From positions 4,785,555 through 4,849,554 of the forward strand of contig NC_039320.1 in NCBI RefSeq assembly GCF_900246225.1: a stretch of 64,000 nt of DNA. Direction: 5' to 3'. The translations under genes and the position numbers were made by a program. Shown here one piece after another: positions 53,669 through 62,916 of the stretch (within the stretch, counting starts at the first letter, position 1; the number at the start of each line of letters is the position of its first letter). The notes below the pieces were generated by a model. The model saw only the letters and a program-made list of their open reading frames with translations. It did not search any database and was not told the origin of the DNA. The DNA comes from Astatotilapia calliptera. Lineage: Eukaryota > Chordata > Actinopteri > Cichliformes > Cichlidae.

Positions 53669-53670
<2 letters not shown>

Positions 53671-53703
<33 letters not shown>
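53671..53703. repeat. (GT)n microsatellite
   Basis: About 16 GT units inside the second hAT-like element. Confidence 0.95.
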
Positions 53704-53707
<4 letters not shown>

Positions 53708-53754
53708 GCAGCAGGATATATATTTTAGTTCTGCTGAGCCAAATAAGACAGGTC

Positions 53755-53892
53755 AGGGTGAAGAAGTGACAGCCAAAGAAAAGCTTACCACAAAACGGAA
53801 AAGTTATGACAAACCAGACTATAAGGCAAAAAGAAAGTGCAGCTTTATGGTTTCATGGACAAAAGAATTTCTGTGGCTGCAATATGATGAGC
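53755..53892 (+). pseudogene. Second hAT transposase, TTF-type N-terminal fragment
   Basis: KRKSYDKPDYKAKRKCSFMV and TKEFLWLQYDELHN resemble the N terminus of ZNF862-type hAT-derived proteins. The frame is interrupted at 53900 by the third hAT-like element and resumes at 55981 with IMFCRVCRWFS. Confidence 0.65.
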
Positions 53893-53942
53893 TACATAAC
53901 CGGGGCTGCACATAAGTGGTCCGCAGGTGTGCATTCGCTGTC

Positions 53943-53967
53943 AAAAAAAAAAAAAAAAAAAAAAAAA
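53943..53967 (+). repeat. A25 homopolymer
   Basis: Twenty-five consecutive A residues just inside the third hAT-like element. Confidence 0.9.
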
Positions 53968-54009
53968 CGCGCACAAGATATGAAGTTGCAATGCGTGTTT
54001 GCATACATA

Positions 54010-54211
54010 CAGTGGGGCAAAAAAGTATTTAGTCAGCGACCGATTGTGCAAGTTCCCCCACCTAAAATGATGACAGAGGTCAGTAATTTGCACCAGAGGT
54101 ACACTTCAACTGTGAGAGACAGAATGTGAAAAAAAAAAATCCATGAATTCACATGGTAGGATTTGTAAAGAATTTATTCGTAAATTAGGGTGGAAAATAA
54201 GTATTTGGTCA
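54010..54211. repeat. Tc1 left TIR
   Basis: Runs from CAGTGGGG to TTTGGTCA. Its inverse is the right TIR, and a further copy is the solo TIR at 30334-30533. Confidence 0.93.
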
Positions 54212-54376
54212 CCTCAAACATGGAAAATCTCTGGCTCTCACAGACCTGTAACGTCTTCTGTAAGAAGCTTTTCTGTCCCCCACTCGTTACCTGTATGAAT
54301 GGCACCTGTTTGAACTCATCATCTGTATAAAAGACACCTGTCCACAGCCTCAAACAGTCAGACTCCAAACTCCGCC

Positions 54377-55399
54377 ATGGCCAAGACCAAAGAGCTTTCG
54401 AAGGACACCAGGAAAAGTATTGTAGACCTGCACCAGACTGGGAAGAGTGAATCTACAATAGGCAAGCAGCTTGGTGTGAAGAAATCAACTGTGGGAGCAA
54501 TCATCAGAAAATGGAAGACATACAAGACCACTGATAATCTCCCTCGATCTGGGGCTCCACGCAAGATCTCATCCCGTGGGGTCAAAATGATCATGAGAAC
54601 GGTGAGCAAAGATCCCAGAACCACACGGGGGGACCTGGTGAATGACCTGCAGAGAGCTGGGACCAAAGTAACAAAGGTCACCATCAGTAACACACTACAA
54701 CGGCAGGGAATCAAATCCCGCAGTGCCAGACGTGTTCCGCTGCTGAAGCCAGTGCATGTCCAGGCCCGTCTGAAGTTTGCCAGAGAGCACATGGATGATA
54801 CAGCAGAGGATTGGGAGAATGTCATGTGGTCAGATGAAACCAAAGTAGAACTTTTTGGTATAAACTCAACTCGTCGTGTTTGGAGGAAGAAGAATACTGA
54901 GTTGCATCCCAAGAACACCATACCTACTGTGAAGCATGGGGGTGGAAACATCATGCTATGGGGCTGTTTTTCTGCCAAGGGGACAGGACGACTGATCCGT
55001 GTTAAGGACAGAATGAATGGGGCCATGTATCGTGAGATTTTGAGCCAAAACCTCCTTCCATCAGTGAGAACTTTGAAGATGAAACGAGGCTGGGTCTTCC
55101 AACATGACAATGATCCAAAACACACCGCCCGGGCAACAAAGGAGTGGCTCCGTAAGAAGCATTTGAAAGTCCTGGAGTGGCCTAGCCAGTCTCCAGACCT
55201 CAACCCCATAGAAAATCTGTGGCGGGAGTTGAAAGTCCGTGTTGCTCGGCGACAACCCCAAAACATCACTGCTCTCGAGAAGATCTGCATGGAGGAATGG
55301 GCCAAAATACCAGCTACTGTGTGTGCAAACCTGGTAAAGACCTATAGTAAACGTTTGACCTCTGTTATTGCCAACAAAGGTTATGTTACAAAGTATTGA
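54377..55399 (+). CDS. Tc1 transposase, intact (340 aa)
   Basis: The protein begins MAKTKELSKDTRKSIVDLHQ with a paired-like helix-turn-helix DNA-binding region (about 1-110), including the linker GAPRKISSRGVK. The DD34E catalytic domain follows: D153 in MWSDETK, D244 in FQHDNDPKHT and E279 in SPDLNPIENLW, with exactly 34 residues between the last two. Length (340) is the family norm and there are no stops, frameshifts or missing key residues. The enzyme would bind the flanking TIRs and cut and paste the element into TA sites. The long frame on the opposite strand (54358-55305) is an antisense shadow. Whether other copies in the genome are active is not visible here. Confidence 0.95.
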   Translation: MAKTKELSKDTRKSIVDLHQTGKSESTIGKQLGVKKSTVGAIIRKWKTYKTTDNLPRSGAPRKISSRGVKMIMRTVSKDPRTTRGDLVNDLQRAGTKVTKVTISNTLQRQGIKSRSARRVPLLKPVHVQARLKFAREHMDDTAEDWENVMWSDETKVELFGINSTRRVWRKKNTELHPKNTIPTVKHGGGNIMLWGCFSAKGTGRLIRVKDRMNGAMYREILSQNLLPSVRTLKMKRGWVFQHDNDPKHTARATKEWLRKKHLKVLEWPSQSPDLNPIENLWRELKVRVARRQPQNITALEKICMEEWAKIPATVCANLVKTYSKRLTSVIANKGYVTKY

Positions 55400-55415
55400 G
55401 TTGTATTTTTGTTAT

Positions 55416-55615
55416 TGACCAAATACTTATTTTCCACCCTGATTTACCAATAAATTCTTTACAAATCCTACCATGTGAATTCATGGATTTTTTTTTCACA
55501 TTCTGTCTCTCACAGTTGAAGTGTACCTCTGGTGCAAATTACTGACCTCTGTCGTCATTTTAGGTGGGGGAACTTGCACAATCGGTCGCTGACTAAATAC
55601 TTTTTTGCCCCACTG
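55416..55615. repeat. Tc1 right TIR
   Basis: Inverse of 54010-54211, ending TTTTTTGCCCCACTG before TA. Confidence 0.93.
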
Positions 55616-55662
55616 TAAGATTTTCTGGAGGAGGACAGACATTTGTTTAGAACTCTTAAAGA

Positions 55663-55797
55663 TGTCGACGAAGCAAGCTCCTTTAAGCAATTACTTTGGT
55701 GTTCCTCCACCTCCAAAGAAATGTCAGAAGGAGTCCGAACCACAAAAGAAGCACGTATTCTCGGAAAAGTGGTTGCAGGAGATGAGCTAGCTTCAAA
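55663..55797 (+). pseudogene. Third hAT transposase N-terminal fragment
   Basis: MSTKQAPLSNYFGVPPPPKK then HVFSEKWLQEM is the start of a hAT-type transposase. It ends at a stop after about 42 residues and the rest of the protein is absent. Confidence 0.55.
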
Positions 55798-55980
55798 CAA
55801 ATGATGAACGCACAGAGATGTGGTGTGGAATGTGCCGTGAAAAACCACTCTCTAGCGGACAAAAACAGTGCCTTTTATATGGACGCAAACGCCCGCTGCA
55901 ACTTCTTATCTGGTGCGCGTCTTTTATTTTGACAGCGAATGCGCACATCCGGACCACTTATGTGGACCCGTGTAAATAAC

Positions 55981-56330
55981 ATAATGTTCTGCCGGGTGTG
56001 TCGTTGGTTTTCTTTCAATTGCTGAGTCAACAAGCGCCTTTGTTACTGGGACCAGTAATTTTAAGAAAGGCCCCCATTAGAACCCATGAGAAATGCAAGA
56101 AATGCATTATTGCTCAGTCTGCAATATCTTTCCCAGAACAAACACCAATTGCAAATAACATACTAAAAATAAACCTGAAAAAATCTGTTTAGAACAGCGT
56201 ACTATGTTGCAAAGAGTGAACTACCACTGGCACAATTTAGCAGTCTTTGCAAAGTTCAAAAAGCAAATGGCCTTGATCTTGGTTCCACTTGTTCTTACCC
56301 GTGACTTCAGTGGAAATTTCAAATTCAGGA
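55981..56330 (+). pseudogene. Second hAT transposase, TTF zinc-finger continuation
   Basis: IMFCRVCRWFS, then GPIRTHEKCKKC and ANNILKINLKKSV in broken frames continue the protein interrupted at 53892. These are parts of a TTF-type zinc finger and linker. Confidence 0.6.
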
Positions 56331-56814
56331 TCTGACACAGACTGATTCATGTCCTACACAGTTCTTACAAGTTCATAGAAATTTCTGTTCAATTAGAACC
56401 AAGTATTTGAGTTGATGATTGTAATTTTTATACAATGTTGTAATTTGTTTTTCAACAATTTTTTCAACAATATTGTAAAGGAAACAAAACATCAATCAAA
56501 AAATTGCTTTCTTTTTTATTCGGGCTACTTACATTTATTTTGGGCTACCAAAAACTGAAGAGTCCCTGCCCGAAGGGCTACCAGGGATTTTGAAATTTTG
56601 AGAGCCCTGAGATATATTTATTTTTTAAATTACTTTTGTTTCAGCAACATTAAATTTAAAAACTGTACTTTTGAGTTAAAATATATATTTATAAGTTTAA
56701 TAAATGACAAATTAAAAAGGCATGAACATTTTATGTATCGAAAAAATATCGAACCGTGACACCAAAGTATTGAACCGAACCGAACCGTGAATTTTGTGTA
56801 TCGTTGCACCCCTA

Positions 56815-56822
56815 ATAAATAC
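56815..56822. repeat. Target duplication of the outer hAT (ATAAATAC), right copy
   Basis: Matches 35066-35073 and overlaps positions +5 to +12 of the zinc-finger gene's 5' splice site. Confidence 0.95.
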
Positions 56823-56826
56823 ATAC

Positions 56827-57927
56827 CTCACAGTAGCTGCACTTGTAGAGTCTCTTTCTGGTGTGGATCTGTTGGTGTCGTCTCAGGTGATGTGGAGATT
56901 TAAAAGTCTTCTCACACAGGTCACATTGATAAGGTCTCTCCTCAGTGTGGGTAAACATGTGTCGTTGTAAGACTGCGTCTGTTGTAAACTGTTTGCCACA
57001 CTGTTCACAGCAGTACACATCATGTCCGGTGTGAATGCATAGGTGTGTATTTCGGCTCCCTCTCCGGCTGAAAGTTTTTCCACAGATGTCACAGCTGTAT
57101 GCCTTAATTCCAGAGTGGGTAACTAGATGCCTCTGTAAACTGCTACTTTGAGTAAAAGCTCTGCCACACTGATCACAGCTGTGCACTTTAACTCCACTGT
57201 GGATGAGTTGGTGTGTTTTTAGGTAACCCTTCAAGGAAAAAGACTTTCCACACATGTCACAGCTGAACGGTCTCTCTCCAGTGTGGATGACCTGATGCTG
57301 TTTTAGTGAAGCCTTCAGAGTAAACTCCATCCCACACTCGTCACAGCTGTATGCCTTAATTCCAGAGTGGGTAACTAGATGCCTCTGTAAGCTGCTACTG
57401 TGAGTAAAAGCTCTGCCACACTGATCACAGCTGTGCACTTTAACTCCACTGTGGATGAGTTGGTGTGTTTTTAGGTAACCCTTCAAGGAAAAAGACTTTC
57501 CACACAAGTCACAGCTGAACGGTCTCTCTCCAGTGTGGATGACCTGATGCTGTTTTAGGTAACCCTTCTCAGTAAAACCCTTCCCACACTCGTCACAGCT
57601 GTATGCCTTAATTCCAGAGTGGGTAACTAGATGCCTCTGTAAGTGGCTACTGTCAGTAAAAGCTCTGCCACATTGATCACAGCTGTACGCTCTAACGCCA
57701 CTGTGGATGAGTTGGTGTCTTGTTAGGGAACCCTTCAAGGAAAAAGACTTTCCACACAAGTCACAGCTGAACGGTCTCTCTCCAGTGTGGATGACCTGAT
57801 GCTGTTTTAGTTTAGCCCTCACAGTAAAACCCTTCCCACACTCGTCACAGGTGTGTTTTTTCTCTCCCTTTCTTCTGTGAGGTTTGTCGGCCTCCTGAGA
57901 GCGCTGACTTCTGGCTCCATGTTGGTC
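56827..57927 (-). CDS. C2H2 zinc-finger protein, upstream coding exon (12 fingers)
   Basis: The exon begins after acceptor CTGTCACTGCAG with GACCAACATGGAGCC (QHGARSQRSQEADKPHRRKG) and holds twelve complete C2H2 fingers with TGERPF-like linkers, from HTCDECGKGF to YQCDLCEKTF. It then has the first half of a thirteenth, YKCSYCE, at the donor GAG|GTATGT. Three consecutive sets of fingers (DLCGKSFSLKG, DQCGRAFT, DEC...) repeat with an 84-residue period. The protein continues in the exon at 34060-34752. Exons encoding its N terminus, and any effector domain, are further right and were not identified. The product is expected to be a nuclear sequence-specific DNA-binding protein. Many such genes lie in tandem clusters in fish, so a specific ortholog name is not justified. 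Confidence 0.9.
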
Positions 57928-58105
57928 CTGCAGTGACAGAGATACAAACAGAGGCAGTGAGTGAAATGCAGTCGTGGAACAAACTCAACCTTCAAACTCC
58001 ATTAACACTAGTTTTAAACCTGAAGGTGGAGCGTGGCACCAAACACCTTAAAGGGCTCTTATCCCCACCTGCTGGTAGTTCTAACACATTACATCCAACC
58101 TGCTG
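57928..58105. other. Intron upstream of the zinc-finger exon
   Basis: No further exon recognised in this short stretch. Confidence 0.4.
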
Positions 58106-58109
58106 TTAA

Positions 58110-59024
58110 CCCTTTAAGACCTACCATAGAACCAAGTCCGCCAGAGCTTATATTATATTTTTACATGCTGTGGAGCCATTTTTGGGAGCATTTCAAGTTG
58201 CTATACATCAATACAACCATTATAGCCCAGATTTTAATAATTATGTATTCATTAAGTGCATAGTAATTACATAAATTGCAAAAAAGTGCAATAAACTACA
58301 AAAAAATTGAAAATCGTTTTTGATTTTTTAACATATTTGTAGTTAGAGAAATTTAAGAGGCTTATCCCTCAAAACTGTAAATACAAAAAAGTTGCACAAA
58401 ATAGTTTCCCACCACAGGAAATTTATTTTGAGTGTCTTCATAGTTTTATTTTTGAAATACACCAAATTTTATACACTGCAGGAAAAACGAAAATAAATAT
58501 TATACTGCAAATTTGCAAAAAAGCAGCATATGCATCAAAATAAACTATTTCCAGCAGTGCAATATGAGTCCTAAGCATCCCAGAAACGACACAGAAAGTC
58601 ATAAAGTCAAAGATAACTTTTAAAAAGAGCAGTATAGGCCCTGAGGCCCTGATTGCAAAAAAGACTACATTACCGCGAAAATGACGTCACTTCCGGTTTC
58701 GGGCAGGTAATGGCGGAAATGCAAAAGTTCGCGCTGACGTCTATTCCAACGTAGGAAGTGTTTTGAACAGCTGATCTTATCGGTAAAGCGTGTTTCTGGA
58801 ATATTATGTTTTTGTTCCTGCAAGCGCTTTTTATGCAGTTTTTGCAAAGCTTTATGTGGAAGGAAACCGTGACCTAGGACAAGCTGATGGCATCAGATTT
58901 AAGTACAACTCCGGTTTCATATGCAAAAAAAATTTTTGCGCTAGCTTACATGGTTGCAGTGCTACCGGGATTTAAAAATAGTTACGCATAACAGAGCGTT
59001 CCCGCTCCGATCGGCTCTAAAGGG
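58110..59024. mobile_element. piggyBac-like MITE in a TTAA site
   Basis: TTAA at 58106-58109 and 59025-59028 flank ends CCCTTTAAGACC and (reverse complement) CCCTTTAGAGCC. TTAA duplication plus CCCTTT ends fit the piggyBac superfamily. There is no transposase in the 915-bp interior. Confidence 0.65.
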
Positions 59025-59063
59025 TTAAAGATAATTCATGACTGTTCAAACACTAAAATCATG

Positions 59064-59090
59064 CACACACACACACACACACACACACAC
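59064..59090. repeat. (CA)n microsatellite
   Basis: About 13 CA units. Confidence 0.95.
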
Positions 59091-59390
59091 TGTTTTATAA
59101 TTTAGATTATTTTGTTGTTTCCTATTACATATTTCTATAATTTGTATAGATTTATACAGAATTATTCAGTGATAATAAATCCTATGTTTGTTTATTCTAA
59201 AGGAACCCTGTTAGCTTCCACAACAGATGTTGCTCGTCTTCTGTCAAATACTCACATAAAATATTACACAATAAAGTGGATTCAAGATACCCACATAATT
59301 TCACTCTTACATCCACAGTGAGGTTTCACAATTGTTCAAATATAAGCAATCAATAATAAGCAATCAATAATAATAATATTTCTCTGTCAG

Positions 59391-60547
59391 CCTTCTCGGT
59401 TACGAATCGTCTTCTGCTCCTCTGTCATGCGGCGTCCCACAGGGCTCAATTTTAGGGCCACTGCTCTTTTCACTGTATCCATTGCCTCTGGGTTCTATCC
59501 TTAGAAGGCATGGGATCTCATTTCATTGTTATGCCGATGACTGCCAACTTTATTTGCCACTAAAACACAAGGATGGCATCTCCATAAAACCTCCCTTGAC
59601 ATGTCTAGATGACATTAAAGCTTGTTTGGCTCTAAACTTTTTAAATTTTAATGAAAAGAAAACAGAGCTGTTGGTGTTTGGACCCAGTGGTCCCTGTGAG
59701 TCCTCCCCTGTTGTTTTAGGATCCCTGGAAGTCTATTTTAAATCTGTTGTTACTGACCTTGGTTTTAAGTTGGACAGTGATTTTAAATTGGACAACCAAA
59801 TCAGAGCAGTGGTGAAGTCCAGTTTTTATCATTTAAGGCGACTGGCAAGAGTAAAATCTTTTCTTTCGAGGCAGCACCTTGAAACAGTGATCCATGCTTT
59901 TATTTCTTCCCGCCTGGACTACTGTAACTCACTTTATGTGGGGGTCAGTCAGTCATTGCTCTCACGTCTGCAGCTGGTTCAAAATGCGGCTGCACGACTC
60001 CTAACAGGAACTTAAAAAAGAGAGCATATAACCCCCGTGCTGGCCTCTCTGCACTGGCTGCCTGTGTCTTTTAGAGTTCATTTTAAAATTCTTATGTTTG
60101 TTTTTAAATGCCTTCACAGTCTTGCCCCGCCTTACCTCTCTGAGCTTCTTCATCTCCACACACCCTGTGGGTCTCTCAGGTCAGCTGACCAGCTGCTCCT
60201 GGAGGTACCGAGATCCAGGAGGAAGCTCAGAGGGGGCGGGGCCTTCTCTATTGTGGCTCCAAAGTTATGGAATGATTTGCCCATGCACGTTAGAGAGGCC
60301 CCTTCACTGTCCACTTTTAAATCACGTCTTAAAACCCACTTTTATTCCTTGGCTTTTAACCTCAGTGAGACTTAGTTTCTCTTTTAATTGAAGTAGTTAT
60401 TTAATTAATGATTTCACTCTTCTTTTATTTGTGTTTTATTTGTGGCTCATGTAATTTTATTTTACAGTTCCAATGTACAGCACTTTGTGTCAGCTGTGGT
60501 TGTTTTAAAGTGCTTTATAAATAAAGTTGATGATGTTGATGATGAAT
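59391..60547 (+). mobile_element. L2-like LINE, 5'-truncated copy
   Basis: Starts inside the reverse transcriptase at GVPQGSILGPLLFSL and ends with AATAAAGTTGATGATGTTGA, a LINE 3' end with short repeat tail. Confidence 0.85.
59398..60375 (+). pseudogene. L2-like reverse transcriptase C-terminal half, one stop
   Basis: Contains GVPQGSILGPLLF, the catalytic CYADDCQLYL, SRLDYCNSLYVG, RLQLVQNAAARLLTGT and, after a single in-frame TAA at 60013-60015, LASLHWLPVSFRVHFKILMF and WNDLPMHVR. The single stop and absence of frameshifts make this the least decayed of the truncated LINE copies. Confidence 0.88.
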
Positions 60548-61092
60548 ATCAATAACATTGAGGCACATTACACAAATTTCAAAAACAAATCATGTCTTAC
60601 AATATTTACAACAACTAAAAGCTCTGTAAATCGGCTTTTAAGTGTTCATTGAAGTTTTGAATAATTCTCTAATTTTTTAAGGCAACTTATTCCACTTAAA
60701 AGTTGCTCTAAATGTAACAGTTTTACAAAACGTTACTTTTAACTCGAGCATTTACTAAATTGCAGTTTGTTGAAAACTGTGTAATATGATGATGTATTTC
60801 ATCTGGATACTGCAGCTGAGCAGAATAAATGTGGTGTGTTTAACAGAATTGCTTTCTTTAGAACTACAAGTAAGCCATAGAATATTTTAGCCTGTACAGG
60901 AAGCCAAGAAAGGTTATTATGCATTTGATCAATATTAGTATAGTATGAACATCTTCACACTAATCTGGACGCCTTATTCTGGACTAACTGAAGTCTGTTA
61001 AGATCTGTCTTATTAGCTGCTGACCAAATGATTGAACAATACTCCAGATGAGACATTACTAGTGCATTAATGACATCTTTCATAATGAAGAA
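60548..61092 (-). mobile_element. LINE 3' fragment on the minus strand
   Basis: On the minus strand broken frames give VMSHLEYCSIIWSAANKTDL, NRLQLVQNKASRLV and NLSWLPVQAKIFYGLLVVLK, the C-terminal part of a LINE reverse transcriptase of a family distinct from the L2 copies. Its 3' end reaches 60548 and abuts the L2-like tail. Confidence 0.7.
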
Positions 61093-61956
61093 GTGATACA
61101 CAAAGAGCATTTCATAGCCATAGCTATGCCTTGTCGGCAGAGTTATGTGACATTAGTGATGTTTGTACTTTCAGCGTTAACTTGGTTTTAAAGCCTTTAA
61201 AATATACGCCGTTCAATAGTCGACCTTAATCTGACAGAGAATGTGATGATTTTGTGGATAATTAAAGTCAGTCATATATCCACAAACACAACAAGCTGAA
61301 AGTCAGTGATGCTGCTCGGTTTGCAGTCCTGAACATCACGGCACAAGCAGGATTCACTGCACTGTTAATGTTAGCTGTGTTATATTGCTGCCTCTGTTCG
61401 GTGGTGTCGAGCCAAACGCACTTTAACGTGTGTTTGAACGAGCTGACGGTTCACTCGTTAAGCTGAAAGAAAGATGCTTTAATCACAGCAGTCACACATG
61501 TGTCCACTGCACCATCTGGAACTCTTCTTGTTTACACTCGTAATAACACAAACACTAAATCCTGCTTCTCTGGTGCTGTTGTGTAGCAGTGTGTACACCT
61601 GAGACTGTCACCTGTCTGTCTGTCCTGCACTCTCTCTCTGTTTCTTTCTCTCTGATTGTGGAATAAAAGTATGAACATGTGTTTATAAGTTACACTTGTG
61701 TTTGAATCCTGCAGCTTATCACACATTTGATTTCCATGTGTGACGACTGCAAGTGTCCAGAGTGAGGACAGACTGAGGGAGCCCACTGCTGCACATCATC
61801 TGTGAGGCTTTGCAGCCCTGATGATCCACCAGGACAAACTCAGCAGTGTGTGAGGAAGAGGAGGAGGAAGAGCCAGCAGCAGCTGACAGATGGAGAGAAT
61901 AGACAGACTGTTCCCTGTTTGTGAAGGACTGCTAGGAAAGTTTAACATAACTGTCT
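61093..61956. other. Intergenic or intronic sequence, no gene recognised
   Basis: Short frames only; a CT-rich stretch near 61610-61660. No RNA gene or defined element. Confidence 0.4.
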
Positions 61957-61965
61957 GTCCTGAAT

Positions 61966-62907
61966 CAGTGTTGGTCAAGTTACTTGAAAAAAGTAATCAG
62001 TAACTAATTACTGATTACTTCCCAAAAAAGTAATCCCGTTACTTTACTGATTACTTATTTTCAAAAGTAATTAATTACTTAGTTACTTAGTTACTTTTTA
62101 AAAACACGATTCTACATAATCCATCATATAAAATGTAATCAAATGGAAAAGTCTCTTTTTTTAAAACTTGTTTTATTAGTTTTAATCTTTTAACTTTATG
62201 CATCAAGCAAAAATTTAATTATCTGCAACATTCTCTGACTGGAAGAAATTAGTTTAACATTGAAACCTATTTTCTGCACATTCCAGCACATAAAATAAAA
62301 TATTTTTTGTGTTTACACTCAGTCTTTCAAATAGATGCAAGTAAAACACAGCAGAACATAAATAAAGTCAAAGACTCAGCGGTCCTGTTGCTCTATTTTC
62401 ACCTGTAAAGCAGGAGTTGGGCAGGCGGAGGTTTACCCTGGTGCAGGCGGAGGTTTACCCTGGTGCAGGTGTGCCGCGGTCAGTGGAAGAATCCGCAAGT
62501 TTCTCTGTGAGTTTCCCATTACGTCGTTGCGCACTTGGTGCTTGCTTGGAAGTTTAGGGGTTTTTTTCCGCTGTAAAAAGAAGTTTTCTTCCCACGCACG
62601 ATGGACGCTAATGTTTTTGTCACTTCTTATGGAATCAAACTCAAAGTAAGGTCAGTACTTCCACGCTTTAAACGCTGCACGCTCATACTCTCTCCCACAA
62701 TCGATATATGATCCAATGTTGATCTCCACACAGCTGTTGTCACTAACGGCGCACTCGCTTACGTCACTGTCGTGAGACATTCTCGCAAAGAAATCACGGT
62801 TTTAGTAACGCAGCGTTCCTACGGGAAAGTAACGGTAATCTAATTACCGTTTTTGCAATAGTAATCCCTTACTTGGGTTACAAGTAACGCGTTACTGCCC
62901 ATCTCTG
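61966..62907. mobile_element. hAT-type MITE (GTTACTT-rich) with target duplication
   Basis: Left end CAGTGTTGG and right end CCATCTCTG are short imperfect inverted repeats. GTCCTGAAT flanks both sides (61957-61965, 62908-62916). The ends are rich in AGTTACTT/AAGTAACG-type sequence. Inside, a 22-bp unit GCAGGCGGAGGTTTACCCTG(GT) is tandemly duplicated near 62421-62465. No transposase. Confidence 0.8.
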
Positions 62908-62916
62908 GTCCTGAAT

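Larger units (their letters stand above)
54010..55615 (+). mobile_element. Tc1 element, complete, with ~200-bp TIRs
   Basis: The ends CAGTGGGGCAAAAAAGTATT and its inverse sit between TA dinucleotides (54008-54009, 55616-55617), as expected for Tc1/mariner. TIRs span 54010-54211 and 55416-55615 and differ at only a handful of positions. The transposase frame is open, so the element may be autonomous. It lies inside the third hAT-like element. Confidence 0.95.
53901..55972. mobile_element. Third hAT-like element (ACATAAGTGG ends) carrying the Tc1
   Basis: Ends GCACATAAGTGGTCCG and CGGACCACTTATGTGG are inverted, continuing inward as CATTCGCTGTCAAAA and TTTTGACAGCGAATG. It is flanked by TACATAAC (53893-53900) and TAAATAAC (55973-55980), one mismatch. 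It contains an A25 run, the Tc1 element and a start MSTKQAPLSNYFGVPPPPKK of another hAT-type transposase. Confidence 0.75.
53249..56609. mobile_element. Second hAT-like element (CAGGGCT ends)
   Basis: Left end CAGGGCTTGCAAAATT and reverse-complemented right end CAGGGCTCTCAAAATT match at 14 of 16 positions. Subterminal GGGCTACCA blocks recur near both ends. The flanks share only AGATA (53244-53248, 56610-56614), shorter than the usual 8 bp. It encodes transposase fragments listed below and contains a third hAT-like element. Confidence 0.7.
35074..56814. mobile_element. Outer hAT element of the BED-finger type, heavily invaded
   Basis: The left end TAGGGGTGCAACGATAC and right end GTATCGTTGCACCCCTA form a perfect 17-bp inverted repeat, and 8-bp duplications ATAAATAC flank the whole 21.7 kb. 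Its own sequence is limited to about 35074-35400, 51994-52410 (without the MITE), 53132-53248 and 56610-56814. Those pieces include a BED zinc-finger transposase N terminus, so it was a hAT copy already shortened before or during the later insertions. Confidence 0.9.
34753..56826 (-). other. 22-kb intron of the zinc-finger gene filled by nested transposons
   Basis: The donor is GAG|GTATGT at 56826-56825 and the acceptor TTTAG ends at 34753. Of 22,074 nt, the hAT element plus one copy of its target duplication account for 21,749, leaving about 325 nt of original intron. Confidence 0.85.

Noticed and set aside
54358..55305. 315-codon frame on the minus strand
   Set aside because: Exact antisense of the Tc1 transposase; no domain of its own.
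53249..56614. Assigning a full 8-bp hAT target duplication to the CAGGGCT element
   Set aside because: The octamers ATCAGATA and AGATATAT do not match; only AGATA is shared, so the superfamily call is kept tentative.
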